NCBI GenBank assembly: GCA_029262895.1 | Contig: JAJCYM010000003.1 | Span: 1-58,252, forward strand | Direction: 5' to 3' | DNA length: 58,252 bases | Origin: Roseivirga sp. | Lineage (GTDB): Bacteria; Bacteroidota; Bacteroidia; Cytophagales; Cyclobacteriaceae | In this document: positions 1-10,050 of the stretch, piece by piece | Layout of the letters: each line of letters opens with the position of its first letter | Numbering within the stretch: the stretch's first letter is position 1 | Notes under the pieces: generated by a model | What the model was told of the DNA's origin: nothing | What the model saw: the letters and a program-made list of their open reading frames with translations, nothing else | Databases searched by the model: none | Translations under genes and position numbers: made by a program

Positions 1-1236
1 TATACTGAGCCAACATTAATTCAGCAAAAGGCGATTCCATTGGCCATGGCCGGTCATGACTTGCTTGGTGTAGCACAAACCGGAACCGGGAAAACGGCAG
101 CCTTTATGCTGCCTATCTTAATGAAAATTAAGTATGCCCAGGGAAATAATCCTAGGGCCTTGGTACTGGCACCGACCCGTGAACTAGTGATGCAGATTGA
201 GGAGAATGCAAAGGACCTTGCCAAATACACTGATTTAAGGGTGGTGGCTTTGTATGGAGGCTTAGGCCCTAAAGATCAGATTGCACTGATGGAAGCTGGC
301 GCAGATATCGTGATTTCAACACCAAGGAGATTTATCGATCTCTATAAGAAACAGGCTTTTGTCACCAAGGAGATTAAGACTATGGTGCTGGATGAGGCGG
401 ATAAAATGATGGATATGGGTTTTATGCCTCAGATCAAATCCATTTTGGAGATCATCCCGGTTAAGAGACAGAACTTTCTTTTCTCCGCCACTATGCCTAC
501 CAAGGTGATTAGGCTTACAGAAGATTTTCTCGCATTTCCTGAAAAGGTAGAGGTAACTCCTCAGGTGGTCACTGTGGAGGCTATTGAGCAGAAATTGTAT
601 CAGGTACCGAATTTTAAATCCAAGATCAACCTGTTAGAGCATCTGCTTCAGGATGCGAATTTTTCCAGGGTGATGGTTTTTGTGAAGACCAAAGCCCACG
701 CGGACAATGTGGGTAAATACCTCGATAGAAGGGAGTTGGGTCAGGTCCGAATTATACATGCCAACAAAGGGCAGAATTCACGGATCAATGCTGTGAATGA
801 CTTTAAAGAAGGCGATGTCAGAATATTGGTTTCCACAGACATTACCGCTCGGGGCATGGACATCAGCATGGTCACCCATGTGATTAATTTTGATGTGCCC
901 CTGATTTATGAAGACTATGTCCACCGAATAGGAAGAACGGGAAGAGCCAAGAATACAGGAGTGGCTATCACCTTCGCCAACGAGGTGGAGATGCACCACA
1001 TCCCTAAGATTCAGGAACTGATCAGACAGGTGATTCCAGAGTCGGAAATTCCGGAGGGAGTGAGTATTGAAAAAACGCCTTTTGAAGAGAAGCAACTAAT
1101 TGATCGCGAAATCGATCTTATCAAACGAAAGGAGAATCCAGACTTTAAAGGGGCTTTTCATGAGAAAAAGAGGAGCAAATCAGCTGGAAAAGATTGGAAA
1201 AAGCCAGGAAACAAAAGAAAACACAAGCGAAAATAG
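1..1236 (+). CDS. DEAD-box ATP-dependent RNA helicase, 5' truncated
   Basis: ATP-dependent RNA helicase, probably acting in ribosome assembly or RNA turnover. The reading frame is open from base 1, and its first codons spell a Q motif (YTEPTLIQQKAIP), so the true start lies before the window and only about 20 residues are missing. Helicase motifs follow in order: AQTGTGKT (I), PTRELV (Ia), DEAD (II), SATMP (III), ARGMD (V) and HRIGRTGR (VI), then a Lys/Arg-rich tail of about 60 residues that probably binds RNA. Motif Ib reads TPRR where TPGR is usual. About 411 codons remain, which matches the short RhlE-like class. The exact subfamily is not certain. Confidence 0.93.
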   Translation, partial: YTEPTLIQQKAIPLAMAGHDLLGVAQTGTGKTAAFMLPILMKIKYAQGNNPRALVLAPTRELVMQIEENAKDLAKYTDLRVVALYGGLGPKDQIALMEAGADIVISTPRRFIDLYKKQAFVTKEIKTMVLDEADKMMDMGFMPQIKSILEIIPVKRQNFLFSATMPTKVIRLTEDFLAFPEKVEVTPQVVTVEAIEQKLYQVPNFKSKINLLEHLLQDANFSRVMVFVKTKAHADNVGKYLDRRELGQVRIIHANKGQNSRINAVNDFKEGDVRILVSTDITARGMDISMVTHVINFDVPLIYEDYVHRIGRTGRAKNTGVAITFANEVEMHHIPKIQELIRQVIPESEIPEGVSIEKTPFEEKQLIDREIDLIKRKENPDFKGAFHEKKRSKSAGKDWKKPGNKRKHKRK

Positions 1237-1334
1237 TGTTAGGCGAGTTTTGCTAAATTTTATAACTTGCTTAGTAACAACGGTTTTAAAACAAAACCCG
1301 CCTCAGGCGGACAAGCTCAAAAACAAACAACAGC

Positions 1335-2219
1335 ATGAAAAAACAAATCACTTATCTGTTCATGGCATTCGCCATGATAATCAGCACCACCGCAATTGCC
1401 CAAAATGATCGGGATCGAGACGGAGACTTTCATTTGGATGAAGTCTATAAAATGGATGCCAAGGGTACACTTCATCTGAATTCTGAAGATGCCGATATCA
1501 GAATTATCGGGAGCAGTCGCTCTGATGTACACGTCAAAATTGATCGTAGCGAAGAAGTCAGAGGCTTTAGTAGTAGAAGAAGAGATTTCGACATGAGAGT
1601 CGAAAACAGAGGCGGAGACCTTTATCTCACGGAAAGAGAGCGCTCAGGCGTTCGTGTAATGATGGGGTCGTATCGTGTGGATTATAAAATCCTAATTGAA
1701 ATGCCGGAATCAGGTTCTCTAAGAATTAGGGGAGAGGACGATGATTACTATATCAAGAACGTAAATGGAGAAATTTCTCTTCAGACTGAAGATGGCGATG
1801 TAGAATTGATGGATTGTCTCGGAAGCAAATTCGATATAAGGTTAGAAGATGGTGACCTAAGAATGGATGGCGGTAATGGCGACTTCAGCCTTCGACTTGA
1901 TGATGGAGATGCGGATATTCGTAATGCCAAATTCACATCCCTTGAGGCCAATGTAGAAGACGGCACTATTTCGGTAGAAACTGAAATTAGTGATAATGGC
2001 TTTTATGATATTCGAAGTGATGATGCGAATGTAGAATTTATCGTTTTGAATGGTGGTGGTGAATTCACCGTGACCAAAGATGATGGCAGCATCCGTGCAT
2101 CATCAGCCTTTGAATTAACCAGAGAGTCTGACTATAGAGAAGAGTACAAGCTTGCCGGTGGTTCGGCTGATGTTGAAATCAGAACGTCCGATGGCCGTGT
2201 AAGGTTGAGCAAAAAATAA
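1335..2219 (+). CDS. Exported DUF4097-like beta-strand repeat protein
   Basis: A 294-residue exported protein of unknown function. Residues 1-23 form a signal peptide ending in AIAQ. The rest is a run of short beta-strand repeats with acidic turns (GEDDD, TEDGDVEL, LEDGDLRM, LDDGDADI, VEDGTI), each about 20 residues. This is typical of the DUF4097/adhesin-like beta-helix family in Bacteroidota. No catalytic motif is visible. The acidic turns could bind cations, but this is only a guess. The gene stands alone between the helicase and a terminator-like hairpin. Confidence 0.75.
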   Translation: MKKQITYLFMAFAMIISTTAIAQNDRDRDGDFHLDEVYKMDAKGTLHLNSEDADIRIIGSSRSDVHVKIDRSEEVRGFSSRRRDFDMRVENRGGDLYLTERERSGVRVMMGSYRVDYKILIEMPESGSLRIRGEDDDYYIKNVNGEISLQTEDGDVELMDCLGSKFDIRLEDGDLRMDGGNGDFSLRLDDGDADIRNAKFTSLEANVEDGTISVETEISDNGFYDIRSDDANVEFIVLNGGGEFTVTKDDGSIRASSAFELTRESDYREEYKLAGGSADVEIRTSDGRVRLSKK

Positions 2220-2239
2220 CCAATATTAATCCTTAAAAG

Positions 2240-2275
2240 AAAGCGTTGGGTCTTTGGTATCAGCGCTTTTTTTGT
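2240..2275 (+). terminator. Intrinsic terminator after the DUF4097-like gene
   Basis: Arms AAAGCGTTG and CAGCGCTTT (one G-T pair) enclose a 12-base loop and run into a T-tract. It lies 20 bases after the stop codon of the upstream gene. Confidence 0.6.
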
Positions 2276-2307
2276 TTGGCAATTGGTGAGACAGGCTGTC
2301 GTCTTAG

Positions 2308-2381
2308 AGATTCTTCGTTCCTCAGAATAGGAAAGCCGACTTTATGCGTTACCCTTTCTTTTGCTGAGGCACGAAGCATCT
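2308..2381. repeat. Imperfect inverted repeat in intergenic DNA
   Basis: Bases 2308-2328 and the reverse complement of 2361-2381 match at 17 of 21 positions (core CTTCGTNCCTCAG). The arms are separated by 32 bases. An 11-base piece of the right arm, ACGAAGCATCT, recurs at 50729-50739 in another intergenic region, so this is probably a dispersed genomic repeat. No gene was found in the 236-base gap. Confidence 0.5.
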
Positions 2382-2455
2382 ACTCCATTTTCTAGTGCGA
2401 AGCTAAAGTGTTGGTTATCGAATTTTTAAGAGTCAAATAACCGGCTTATCGATAT

Positions 2456-3379
2456 TTAAACCTTCTGCAACTGTTGAAGAGCTTCATCCCAAACGTAATC
2501 AGAGACCTTTACTCCTCCCAGCATATAATCTCGGTTGATCAAGCCTTGCGCTGATTGACTCCCATTAAGCACCCATTGCCCTTGTTCATTCAACGAAAAA
2601 TCTTCACCCAAAAGAGGCTTCAATCTCTTGAGATAGTTAAAGTATTGACTGTCGCCAAAACCATAATAGGTGCCCTTTTGCCAGCGCAGTATTCTACCGA
2701 CAATTTCTTTAGGGCTGTTTGCACCCTCATTAATAAATTGGAGCATTGTCCTTTCTATCTTGGTCAGACCAGTGGTTGCATCAGGAAAACGCTGGAAATG
2801 GGCCTGAAGAGCCCCTTTGAGATAGTGGAATATGGCATGTTGGTCAAGGTTAACAAGGCCTATGGGATCACTGGCACAATAGGCCAGGTAGACTTCCGAG
2901 GCATATTTAAGGTCGGAAAAATCGAGTTGGCTGCGCTGTTCAAGAAGCTTTGGAAGTTGAGCAGGTTCGAGTTCTCCCAACCCCACTAAATGAGGGTGTC
3001 CTGGCACATGACCTACACAGATCAAAGAAAGTTGAGTACTTGCCTCAATGTGCTCGGATAGATAGTGCATAATACCGACCATATTAATCTGGCAGAAAAG
3101 GTCGTATTCAAACCAAAGTATCACTTCATTATACTGATTCAGGCTTTCGATCTTGTTGAATTCATCAATAACTTTTGCCTTAAACCCTTCTGGAGTAGTA
3201 CCAAAGGCCTGGCACATAAATTCAGTGCGAATTTTCCAGAATTGATCACTTCCGAAATCAGCCAAAACAGGCCCATCCGATAGAACGTCTCTCCATACCA
3301 GTCTGTCTCCTTTAATATCTGTGGCATTAAGTTGCCAAAGGGTGGAGTCACCATTAAGAATATGTAGTGTGTCGGGCAT
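2456..3379 (-). CDS. DUF1835 domain-containing protein
   Basis: A 307-residue cytoplasmic protein of unknown function. The N-terminus (LHILNGDST, then LVWRDVLSDGPV) carries the DUF1835 signature, and the C-terminal part resembles the DUF3658 region that often accompanies it. There is no signal peptide or membrane segment. It is divergent from the membrane AraC gene, and their starts are about 90 bases apart, so they may share control through the inverted repeats at 3425-3458. No reaction can be assigned. Confidence 0.7.
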   Translation of the reverse strand: MPDTLHILNGDSTLWQLNATDIKGDRLVWRDVLSDGPVLADFGSDQFWKIRTEFMCQAFGTTPEGFKAKVIDEFNKIESLNQYNEVILWFEYDLFCQINMVGIMHYLSEHIEASTQLSLICVGHVPGHPHLVGLGELEPAQLPKLLEQRSQLDFSDLKYASEVYLAYCASDPIGLVNLDQHAIFHYLKGALQAHFQRFPDATTGLTKIERTMLQFINEGANSPKEIVGRILRWQKGTYYGFGDSQYFNYLKRLKPLLGEDFSLNEQGQWVLNGSQSAQGLINRDYMLGGVKVSDYVWDEALQQLQKV

Positions 3380-3424
3380 ATGCGAAACTTAACTTGAGAC
3401 TGAATCGTCTACCTAGTGCTAAAT

Positions 3425-3458
3425 ATATGGTCTTGGGTGGAGACCATTGCAACCATAT
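3425..3458. promoter_or_regulatory. Nested inverted repeats between divergent genes
   Basis: The left arm ATATGGTC (3425-3432) can pair with GACCAT (3442-3447, 6 bp) or with ACCATAT (3452-3458, 7 bp). The arms lie between the start of the DUF1835 gene and the likely AraC start at 3472. A regulator-binding site is the simplest reading, with the adjacent AraC protein as the natural candidate. Confidence 0.4.
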
Positions 3459-3471
3459 CTACGGTTCCGAT

Positions 3472-4470
3472 ATGAATATTACATTTCTGATCATATTAAT
3501 TACCTGGTTTGCCTTAGTGATCTTCCTGAAAAATACCTTCAGGATAAACACCATGGGCTACAGATTGTATTTATGGTTGATCATAGCCATAGGGACTTTT
3601 GACCTGTTTACCAACTTAATCTCCTATTCCGAAAACGCGATTTTCCCACATATTTCATGGCTTGCTTTGCCGTTTACCTTTCTGGTCGGTCCTTATCTTT
3701 ATGCCCTGATCAAAGGAGGGGCAAGAAGGTCGAAAAAAGGGGGGAGGCTGCATTTTTTGCATGTAGTACCAGCCTTGATGGTTTTTGCAATCCTGATCCC
3801 GGTTTATGCGCTGGATGCTGATCCAAAAATGGAATTGATTAGTCAGCCTACTTGGCAGGTTGTATATCCGGACTTGCTCCTCACGGCTCATTTAAGTATT
3901 TATTTGATCTTATCAATTCGCTTGGTACTTGGCAGGCTTAAACGGAAGAGGGTCAAAGCAGAGGAGTTCAACAGGTTATTGGGAATTGGTTTTTCTGCTT
4001 ACACCTTACTTATCATAAGCAATCAAATTGTACTCCAATCCAAGCCATTGTTAGTTATTGCTAACTCCTTACTTATTCTGTTCCTGTTGCTTTGTAAGAA
4101 ACGGGTTGGAACAACCGTCAAAACTACCGGGCCCCATATCGATTCGGGCATCATTGATTCAATCGAACGAGTCATGCAGGAGCAGCGACTATACCTTCGG
4201 CCTGAACTGACCCTAAGTCTGCTGGCAAACCTTATGGATTTGAGTACCAATAAAATCTCCAAAGCCCTGAATTCTGAATTGTCCTGCAATTACAATGATT
4301 ACATCAACCGGTACAGGGTAAATGAGGCCATTCGTCTATTGGGAGATGAGCGAAACGATAGGTATACCTTTGAAGCCATTTCAAAAATGGCAGGATTTGG
4401 CTCGCTCACCACTTTTAATGGTGCCTTCAAAAAAGAGACGGGTAAAACTCCAAAGCAGTATAAGGTCTGA
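3472..4470 (+). CDS. Membrane-anchored AraC-family regulator
   Basis: Transcription regulator of 332 residues. The N-terminal 210 residues hold about six or seven hydrophobic segments, separated by short basic loops. The C-terminal 100 residues form an AraC-type double helix-turn-helix, ending in the signature FNGAFKKETGKTPKQYK. This layout is common in Bacteroidota, where the membrane part is thought to sense a signal. I chose the ATG at 3472, because the reading frame upstream of it runs over the promoter region and has no hydrophobic character; a start at 3367 would overlap the divergent gene. The target is unknown; the peptidase-like gene downstream is a candidate. Confidence 0.82.
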   Translation: MNITFLIILITWFALVIFLKNTFRINTMGYRLYLWLIIAIGTFDLFTNLISYSENAIFPHISWLALPFTFLVGPYLYALIKGGARRSKKGGRLHFLHVVPALMVFAILIPVYALDADPKMELISQPTWQVVYPDLLLTAHLSIYLILSIRLVLGRLKRKRVKAEEFNRLLGIGFSAYTLLIISNQIVLQSKPLLVIANSLLILFLLLCKKRVGTTVKTTGPHIDSGIIDSIERVMQEQRLYLRPELTLSLLANLMDLSTNKISKALNSELSCNYNDYINRYRVNEAIRLLGDERNDRYTFEAISKMAGFGSLTTFNGAFKKETGKTPKQYKV

Positions 4471-4562
4471 CGGATTTATAATTTCGAAAGAATCAGGGAA
4501 TCAATTGGTGTCTTTTAAAAGGAGATTTGCGTGAATTTGAGATGTGAAACAAATTTTACATC

Positions 4563-5348
4563 ATGAAAACATGCTTTATTATTTTGCTCTGTATTTCGGC
4601 TATGGCCATGGCGCAAGAACCGAAAACTCAGGTCTTTAATTCAAAGATTAAAGGAGATGGATATACCCTTTATTTTGATAAGGGAGATGGCTCTCAGCCA
4701 AATGTTCAAAACTACCTGAACTCAGGTATCAAGGGTATTTCAGCCTTTTTCAATAAAGAATTCAAAAAGGAAATTGACGTGCATCTTTTTCACACAAGAA
4801 AGAAGCTAGACGCTCAATGGCAGAAGGATTGGGGAATGCCGGGCTTTAAGTCAGAATGCTGGATGGTAGGAAGCGGAATAGCCAGTCGGCTTGATTTGTT
4901 ATCACCTTCTGTTTGGAAAAAGGAGGCCTGCGAACATGATCCTGAAGATCAGGTTGAGATCAAAAGATTGGTTTTTCACGAACTCACCCATGTATTGCAT
5001 AGTGATTATAATAGGTCTCCGAACTTCGATGATATCGATAACATCGACTGGTTTGTGGAAGGGTTGGCGACATACGCCTCAGGCCAATTAGATGAAGATC
5101 GTTTTAACCCAATGGCCAAATACGTAATTGAAACGGGAGGGCCTAAACAACTATCCGAGTTTTGGAAAGGAGAGCATCGATACGGACTTTCTGGTTCCAT
5201 AGTAGCCTACATTGATAAAACCTATGGTCGAAGAACGCTCTCAGAATTGATGGAATTCAACCATCTCGTTGACATCTTGAACAGGCTTAATCTATCCGAA
5301 GTTGAATTGATTGAGGCTTGGAAGGGTTCTGTGGTGAAGGGTAAGTAA
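4563..5348 (+). CDS. Exported HExxH zinc peptidase-like protein
   Basis: A 261-residue secreted protein with a signal peptide (residues 1-18, ending AMAQ). The zinc motif HELTH sits near residue 140. A downstream WFVEGLATY segment offers the glutamate expected as third zinc ligand, which is the gluzincin/peptidase-MA-like layout. It has no lipobox and no C-terminal sorting domain. It follows the membrane AraC gene by about 90 bases on the same strand and ends at a strong terminator. The substrate is unknown. Confidence 0.75.
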   Translation: MKTCFIILLCISAMAMAQEPKTQVFNSKIKGDGYTLYFDKGDGSQPNVQNYLNSGIKGISAFFNKEFKKEIDVHLFHTRKKLDAQWQKDWGMPGFKSECWMVGSGIASRLDLLSPSVWKKEACEHDPEDQVEIKRLVFHELTHVLHSDYNRSPNFDDIDNIDWFVEGLATYASGQLDEDRFNPMAKYVIETGGPKQLSEFWKGEHRYGLSGSIVAYIDKTYGRRTLSELMEFNHLVDILNRLNLSEVELIEAWKGSVVKGK

Positions 5349-5351
5349 AAC

Positions 5352-5391
5352 AAAAAGGCCGTCTCAGATACTTCTGAGACGGCCTTTTTTT
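5352..5391. terminator. Bidirectional terminator between convergent genes
   Basis: A 16-bp perfect stem (core GGCCGTCTCAG) with a 6-base loop, flanked by A5 on the left and T7 on the right. It serves both the peptidase-like gene and the converging M28 peptidase gene. Confidence 0.9.
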
Positions 5392-5405
5392 CAATGTCTT
5401 GAAAT

Positions 5406-6908
5406 CTAATTTCTATCGTAAGTCATATCATCCTTGGTATCCACAGGTGTTCTTTTGTCACGATTGGCTAGCAGCCATGCCGTGTGGAAAACGAGTTGAG
5501 CCCTTTTCGCCATCAACTCAAACTCTATCTTATCAATAGTATCAGTTGGTCTGTGATAGTCCGCGTGCGTGCCATTAAAGTAGAAGATGATCGGAATACC
5601 ATGCTTCGCGAAATTGTAGTGATCGGAGCGATAGTAAAAACGATTGGTGTCATTAGGGTCGTCATACTTATAGTCAAGATTAATGCCCGTATAAGTAATG
5701 TTCGCGTACTCAGAAATTACCTTCAAATGGCTGGATAGTTTCTCTGAACCAATCACATACACGTAGTTAGGATCTTTTTCATGGTCAGGGTCTACTCTGC
5801 CTATCATGTCGATATTAAGGTTGTTGACCGTGTTTTCCAGAGGGAAAACTGGATTGCTGGCATAATAATTAGATCCTAGCAAACCTTTTTCTTCACCGGT
5901 TACATTGAGGAATAGAATGCTTCTGCGTGGTCTGTTGCCTTCATCAGCTGCCTGCTTGAAAGCTTCCGCAATTTCCATAACTCCGGTGGTTCCTGATCCA
6001 TCATCATCAGCACCGTTGTTGATTACAGTACCATCTGCGTTTTGACCGATGTGGTCATAATGAGAAGAAATTACGATCACCTCATTTTTCAGGTCAGTGC
6101 CTTCCAAATAAGCCATCATATTTTCCGTAGCCACTTCATTTACCTTTTTCTTCACCATCAAGCGAACAGATTTTTCTTTAATAGAACTGCTTGTGCCATT
6201 GGCCATGGCAGCATCCAATTTTGCAGTACTAGAGTTCATTAAGTCTGCGCTCATCGCTTTGGTGATATAGAACAACATATTTTCTTCAGCATTCCTATCT
6301 TCTTCCACTCGCATTCTACCTTTCAAAAAGAATCGAGCCAATCTTGGAAGTCGAGTATTGAAACCGGCATCGTCAGTAGATGCTATAAATACAATCCTGG
6401 CACCTGCGGCCTTTGCTCGGCCAACAGCATCGTTGGCATTGTTGCCTTCAGGTATGATGATTACTCCTTTGCCGGTCAGATCACGGCCTGCAAAATCCTT
6501 TGCATCTCCCGCTCCTGCAAAAACGGTAGCCACTTTGGCCTCCTTCTGCATATCTCCGTTGCCTCTGAACACGAAGGTCTCCCCATTTTTTTGTGTACCT
6601 TTTTTGGTCTTGATATACACATCGGTCCAGTCCGTTTGATATAGATTGAATTTCTGGTAATAGCTCCCATTCACCGGTCCGGTCAAACCAAGATCGGTAT
6701 AGAATTTGGCCAGAAATTCAGCCGCTTTTTTCTGCCCTTCTGTTCCGGTTTCTCTTCCCTGAAAATCATCAGAAGCCAAAACCGAAAGCTTACTTCTCAT
6801 GTCCTGCGCAGTAATAGTACTGGCGTATTTAACGGACTTATCATTTTGTGCAATGGCTAAACTGCACAGCAGCCCAATTGCAGATATTGACATTAATATT
6901 CTCCTCAT
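5406..6908 (-). CDS. M28-family metallopeptidase, exported
   Basis: A 500-residue secreted aminopeptidase-like protein. A signal peptide covers residues 1-21, and a protease-associated insert lies between about 130 and 230. The M28 zinc residues are visible in order: SHYDHIG (His), NGADDDGSG (bridging Asp), GEEKGLLGS (Glu pair), DMIGRVD (Asp) and HADYHRPTDT (final His). The family removes N-terminal residues from peptides in the periplasm or outside the cell. It ends at a terminator shared with the converging gene and is divergent from gcvP. Confidence 0.88.
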   Translation of the reverse strand: MRRILMSISAIGLLCSLAIAQNDKSVKYASTITAQDMRSKLSVLASDDFQGRETGTEGQKKAAEFLAKFYTDLGLTGPVNGSYYQKFNLYQTDWTDVYIKTKKGTQKNGETFVFRGNGDMQKEAKVATVFAGAGDAKDFAGRDLTGKGVIIIPEGNNANDAVGRAKAAGARIVFIASTDDAGFNTRLPRLARFFLKGRMRVEEDRNAEENMLFYITKAMSADLMNSSTAKLDAAMANGTSSSIKEKSVRLMVKKKVNEVATENMMAYLEGTDLKNEVIVISSHYDHIGQNADGTVINNGADDDGSGTTGVMEIAEAFKQAADEGNRPRRSILFLNVTGEEKGLLGSNYYASNPVFPLENTVNNLNIDMIGRVDPDHEKDPNYVYVIGSEKLSSHLKVISEYANITYTGINLDYKYDDPNDTNRFYYRSDHYNFAKHGIPIIFYFNGTHADYHRPTDTIDKIEFELMAKRAQLVFHTAWLLANRDKRTPVDTKDDMTYDRN

Positions 6909-7039
6909 TTCGCAAACAATTTGTCTTTGTTATTTTGTAGAACGTCAAAGCTAGGGATTTTATCCAAACAGCAAATCGCCACTTATACAACTGGGACGCT
7001 TTTTTTGTTTAACGGATAAAATTTAAAAGCTTTATGTCT

Positions 7040-7047
7040 TACATTTG
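7040..7047 (+). promoter_or_regulatory. Probable -7 element of the gcvP promoter
   Basis: TACATTTG matches the Bacteroidota TAnnTTTG consensus exactly, 48 bases before the gcvP start. I could not find a matching -33 TTTG at the usual distance. Confidence 0.4.
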
Positions 7048-7095
7048 TCCGATTGTTAAATAGAGGTGATTCTAACCCTAAAAGGAGATTGATTT

Positions 7096-9987
7096 ATGAC
7101 TAAAATTGATTTAAGAGCTAGCAAAAAATTTGAGGAAAGGCATAACGGACCTTCTCCTCAAGAGATAGAGAAAATGCTCAAGACCATTGGGGCAGATTCC
7201 GTTGACCAACTGATATCAGAAACCGTTCCGGGAGGTATTAGAATGGAGGGTACATTGGACCTTCCTGCAGCAAAGTCGGAGTATGACTTCCTTGCGGACC
7301 TCAAGATATTGGCAGCTAAAAACAAGCTGAACAAGTCATACATAGGCATGGGTTACTATGATACCATTGTGCCAGGTGTGATTCAAAGAAATGTGCTTGA
7401 GAATCCGGGTTGGTACACTGCTTACACCCCATATCAGGCTGAAATAGCACAAGGCAGACTGGAAGCGCTTATCAATTTTCAAACCATGGTAATGGACCTC
7501 ACCGCCATGGACATTGCCAATGCCTCTTTATTAGATGAAGGTACGGCTGCTGCCGAGGCCATGCATATGTTTGCAGGCCTGAGAAAAAGAGAAAAGAAAA
7601 ACGCAAACACATTTTTTGTTGATGCGAATACCTTCCCCCAAACCTTAGACATCCTCAAAACCAGGGCAACCTCCATTGGCATCAATTTGGTGATTGGTGA
7701 TATCAATACGGTTGATATTACGGATGAAGATTTATACGGGATGCTTTATCAATATCCTGCAGGCGATGGTTCTGCCAGTGATTTTAGGGCCCTTATTGAA
7801 TCAGCACACGAAAGCAATGTTTTGGTAGCCTGTGCTGCTGATTTGATGTCATTAACCCTTTTAACCCCTCCGGGAGAAATGGGTGCCGATGCTGTTGTTG
7901 GTACTACTCAACGTTTTGGAGTGCCGATGGGCTATGGTGGACCACATGCCGCCTACTTTGCAACACGAGAAGATTACAAGCGACAGATTCCAGGAAGAAT
8001 CATTGGTGTATCACAAGATAGCCATGGAAACAAGGCCTACAGAATGGCCCTACAAACCCGTGAACAGCATATCAGAAGAGAAAAAGCCACTTCAAATATT
8101 TGTACTGCACAGGTACTTCTCGGTGTAATGGCCGGAATGTATGGTGTGTACCATGGTCCGGAAGGTCTGAAGAACATTGCTTCCAAAATGCATGGAATGG
8201 CAAAGTTGGTCGAAGCAGGACTTTTGTCTATGGGATTTGAGCAGACAAACACTGTCTATTTTGATACGCTGAAAGTATCAGGAGGAGATGGTGCAGGAAT
8301 AAAGGAATTGGCTGAAAAAGCCGGAATGAACTTCAGGTATTTTGACGATGGAAGTATCGGCATTGCGGTAGATGAGACAACTAATCTGGATAATGTAAAA
8401 GATATCTTAGACGTCTTTGCCGCTTCAAAAGGAACGGAAAACAGCTTTGACGCAGATGCTGCCGCTGACAACATAGCCGTAACTCTTCCAGATGCTCTGG
8501 CCAGAACCTCTGCCTATATGGAGCATCCGGTATTTAATGAATACCATGCTGAGCATGAGATGCTGCGTTATATCAAACGCCTGGAAAACAAAGACCTTTC
8601 GTTGGTGCACTCTATGATTTCATTGGGTAGTTGTACCATGAAATTGAATGCCACTGCAGAAATGATTCCTGTCACCTGGCCTGAGCTGGGGGGCATGCAC
8701 CCATTTGCACCTATAGAACAAGCCGCAGGCTACCAGGAGATGTTTAAGGATTTGGTGGATTGGCTTTCAGAGATTACGGGCTTTACAGACGTTTCTTTGC
8801 AACCCAACTCTGGTGCGCAGGGAGAATATGCAGGCTTGAAAGTGATCAAGGCATATCATGAGAGCAGGGGAGACCATCACCGTGATGTGGCGCTGATTCC
8901 TTCTTCAGCGCATGGCACCAATCCGGCTTCCGCAGTAATGGCAGGTATGAAGGTGGTCATCACCCAGTGTGATGAAAAAGGTAATATTGATATAGCCGAC
9001 CTAAAAGAAAAAGCAGAGCAGTATAAAGATAATCTAGCCTCACTTTTGGTTACCTATCCATCGACACATGGTGTATTTGAAGAAGGTATCAAGGAGATTT
9101 GTCAGATAATTCATGATAATGGCGGTCAGGTTTATATGGATGGAGCTAATATGAACGCCCAGGTTGGGTTAACCAGCCCGGGAATTATTGGCGCAGATGT
9201 CTGTCATTTGAATTTGCATAAGACATTTTGCATTCCTCACGGTGGTGGTGGCCCGGGCATGGGACCAATTGGCGTAGCGGAACACCTCGCACCATTCTTA
9301 CCTGGAAGCCCAGTAATCGATATGGGCGGAAGTCAGGCAATCACTGCAATCTCAGCAGCACCTTGGGGTAGTGCCAGCATTTTGACTATTTCGTATGCCT
9401 ACATTGCTATGATGGGTCCTGATGGATTGACAAATGCCACCAAAATGGCCATACTCAATGCCAACTATATCAAATCGAGATTGGAGACAGGTTTTCCAAT
9501 CCTTTATACCGGTACCAACGGACGATGTGCACATGAGATGATTGTGGATTGCAGAGCGTTCAAAGAGTATCATGTAGAAGCTGAGGACATTGCCAAGCGA
9601 CTGATGGACTATGGTTATCATGCGCCAACCTTGTCCTTCCCCGTAGCAGGCACCTTAATGATTGAGCCGACAGAATCTGAGACCAAGGTAGAATTGGATC
9701 GTTTCTGCGATACATTGCTCCAGATTAGAGCAGAGATTCAGGAAGTGGCAGATGGCAAAGCCGAGGAAGGCAATAATGTGTTAAACAATGCACCGCATAC
9801 AGCCAATGTAGTGGTATCTGATAGCTGGGAGTATCCTTATTCCAGAGAGAAAGCAGCCTATCCGCTCGAAGGATTAAGAACCAATAAGTTCTGGCCTGCG
9901 GTTGGTAGAATTGATTCTGCCTTTGGAGATAGACATCTGGTATGCAGCTGTATTCCTGTTGAGGCCTATGCTGAAGCAGAGGTTTAG
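7096..9987 (+). CDS. gcvP: Glycine dehydrogenase (decarboxylating), P-protein
   Basis: P-protein of the glycine cleavage system: it decarboxylates glycine with PLP and passes the aminomethyl group to lipoyl-GcvH. At 963 residues it is the fused form (E. coli 957), not the split GcvPA/GcvPB type. The PLP lysine is K709 in NLHKTF, followed by the glycine-rich loop [11 protein letters not shown]. The start has an AAAGGAGA Shine-Dalgarno at 7080-7087, which is unusually strong for this phylum. gcvT and gcvH are not in the window. LipA, which makes the lipoyl cofactor GcvH needs, is encoded about 8 kb away. Confidence 0.97.
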   Translation: MTKIDLRASKKFEERHNGPSPQEIEKMLKTIGADSVDQLISETVPGGIRMEGTLDLPAAKSEYDFLADLKILAAKNKLNKSYIGMGYYDTIVPGVIQRNVLENPGWYTAYTPYQAEIAQGRLEALINFQTMVMDLTAMDIANASLLDEGTAAAEAMHMFAGLRKREKKNANTFFVDANTFPQTLDILKTRATSIGINLVIGDINTVDITDEDLYGMLYQYPAGDGSASDFRALIESAHESNVLVACAADLMSLTLLTPPGEMGADAVVGTTQRFGVPMGYGGPHAAYFATREDYKRQIPGRIIGVSQDSHGNKAYRMALQTREQHIRREKATSNICTAQVLLGVMAGMYGVYHGPEGLKNIASKMHGMAKLVEAGLLSMGFEQTNTVYFDTLKVSGGDGAGIKELAEKAGMNFRYFDDGSIGIAVDETTNLDNVKDILDVFAASKGTENSFDADAAADNIAVTLPDALARTSAYMEHPVFNEYHAEHEMLRYIKRLENKDLSLVHSMISLGSCTMKLNATAEMIPVTWPELGGMHPFAPIEQAAGYQEMFKDLVDWLSEITGFTDVSLQPNSGAQGEYAGLKVIKAYHESRGDHHRDVALIPSSAHGTNPASAVMAGMKVVITQCDEKGNIDIADLKEKAEQYKDNLASLLVTYPSTHGVFEEGIKEICQIIHDNGGQVYMDGANMNAQVGLTSPGIIGADVCHLNLHKTFCIPHGGGGPGMGPIGVAEHLAPFLPGSPVIDMGGSQAITAISAAPWGSASILTISYAYIAMMGPDGLTNATKMAILNANYIKSRLETGFPILYTGTNGRCAHEMIVDCRAFKEYHVEAEDIAKRLMDYGYHAPTLSFPVAGTLMIEPTESETKVELDRFCDTLLQIRAEIQEVADGKAEEGNNVLNNAPHTANVVVSDSWEYPYSREKAAYPLEGLRTNKFWPAVGRIDSAFGDRHLVCSCIPVEAYAEAEV

Positions 9988-10014
9988 GCGCTGAAGAATT
10001 AACAGTAATCAAAG

Positions 10015-10050
10015 AAAAGCCCATCCGACAATTGCCGGATGGGCTTTTTT
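10015..10050. terminator. Bidirectional terminator after gcvP
   Basis: The stem AAAAGCCCATCCG pairs with CGGATGGGCTTTT, with T6 on the right and A-rich DNA on the left. It also ends the converging gene at 10049. Confidence 0.88.

Noticed and set aside
1298-1311. Terminator after the helicase (CCGCC-TCA-GGCGG)
   Set aside because: The stem is only 5 bp and is not followed by a T-tract on the plus strand; it is more likely a small dispersed repeat.
6909-7095. Glycine riboswitch before gcvP
   Set aside because: The 187-base leader shows no glycine aptamer core; only a -7 element and a Shine-Dalgarno are visible.
7158-9621. Reverse-strand reading frames within gcvP
   Set aside because: They are short, lack family features and lie wholly inside a well-supported gene.
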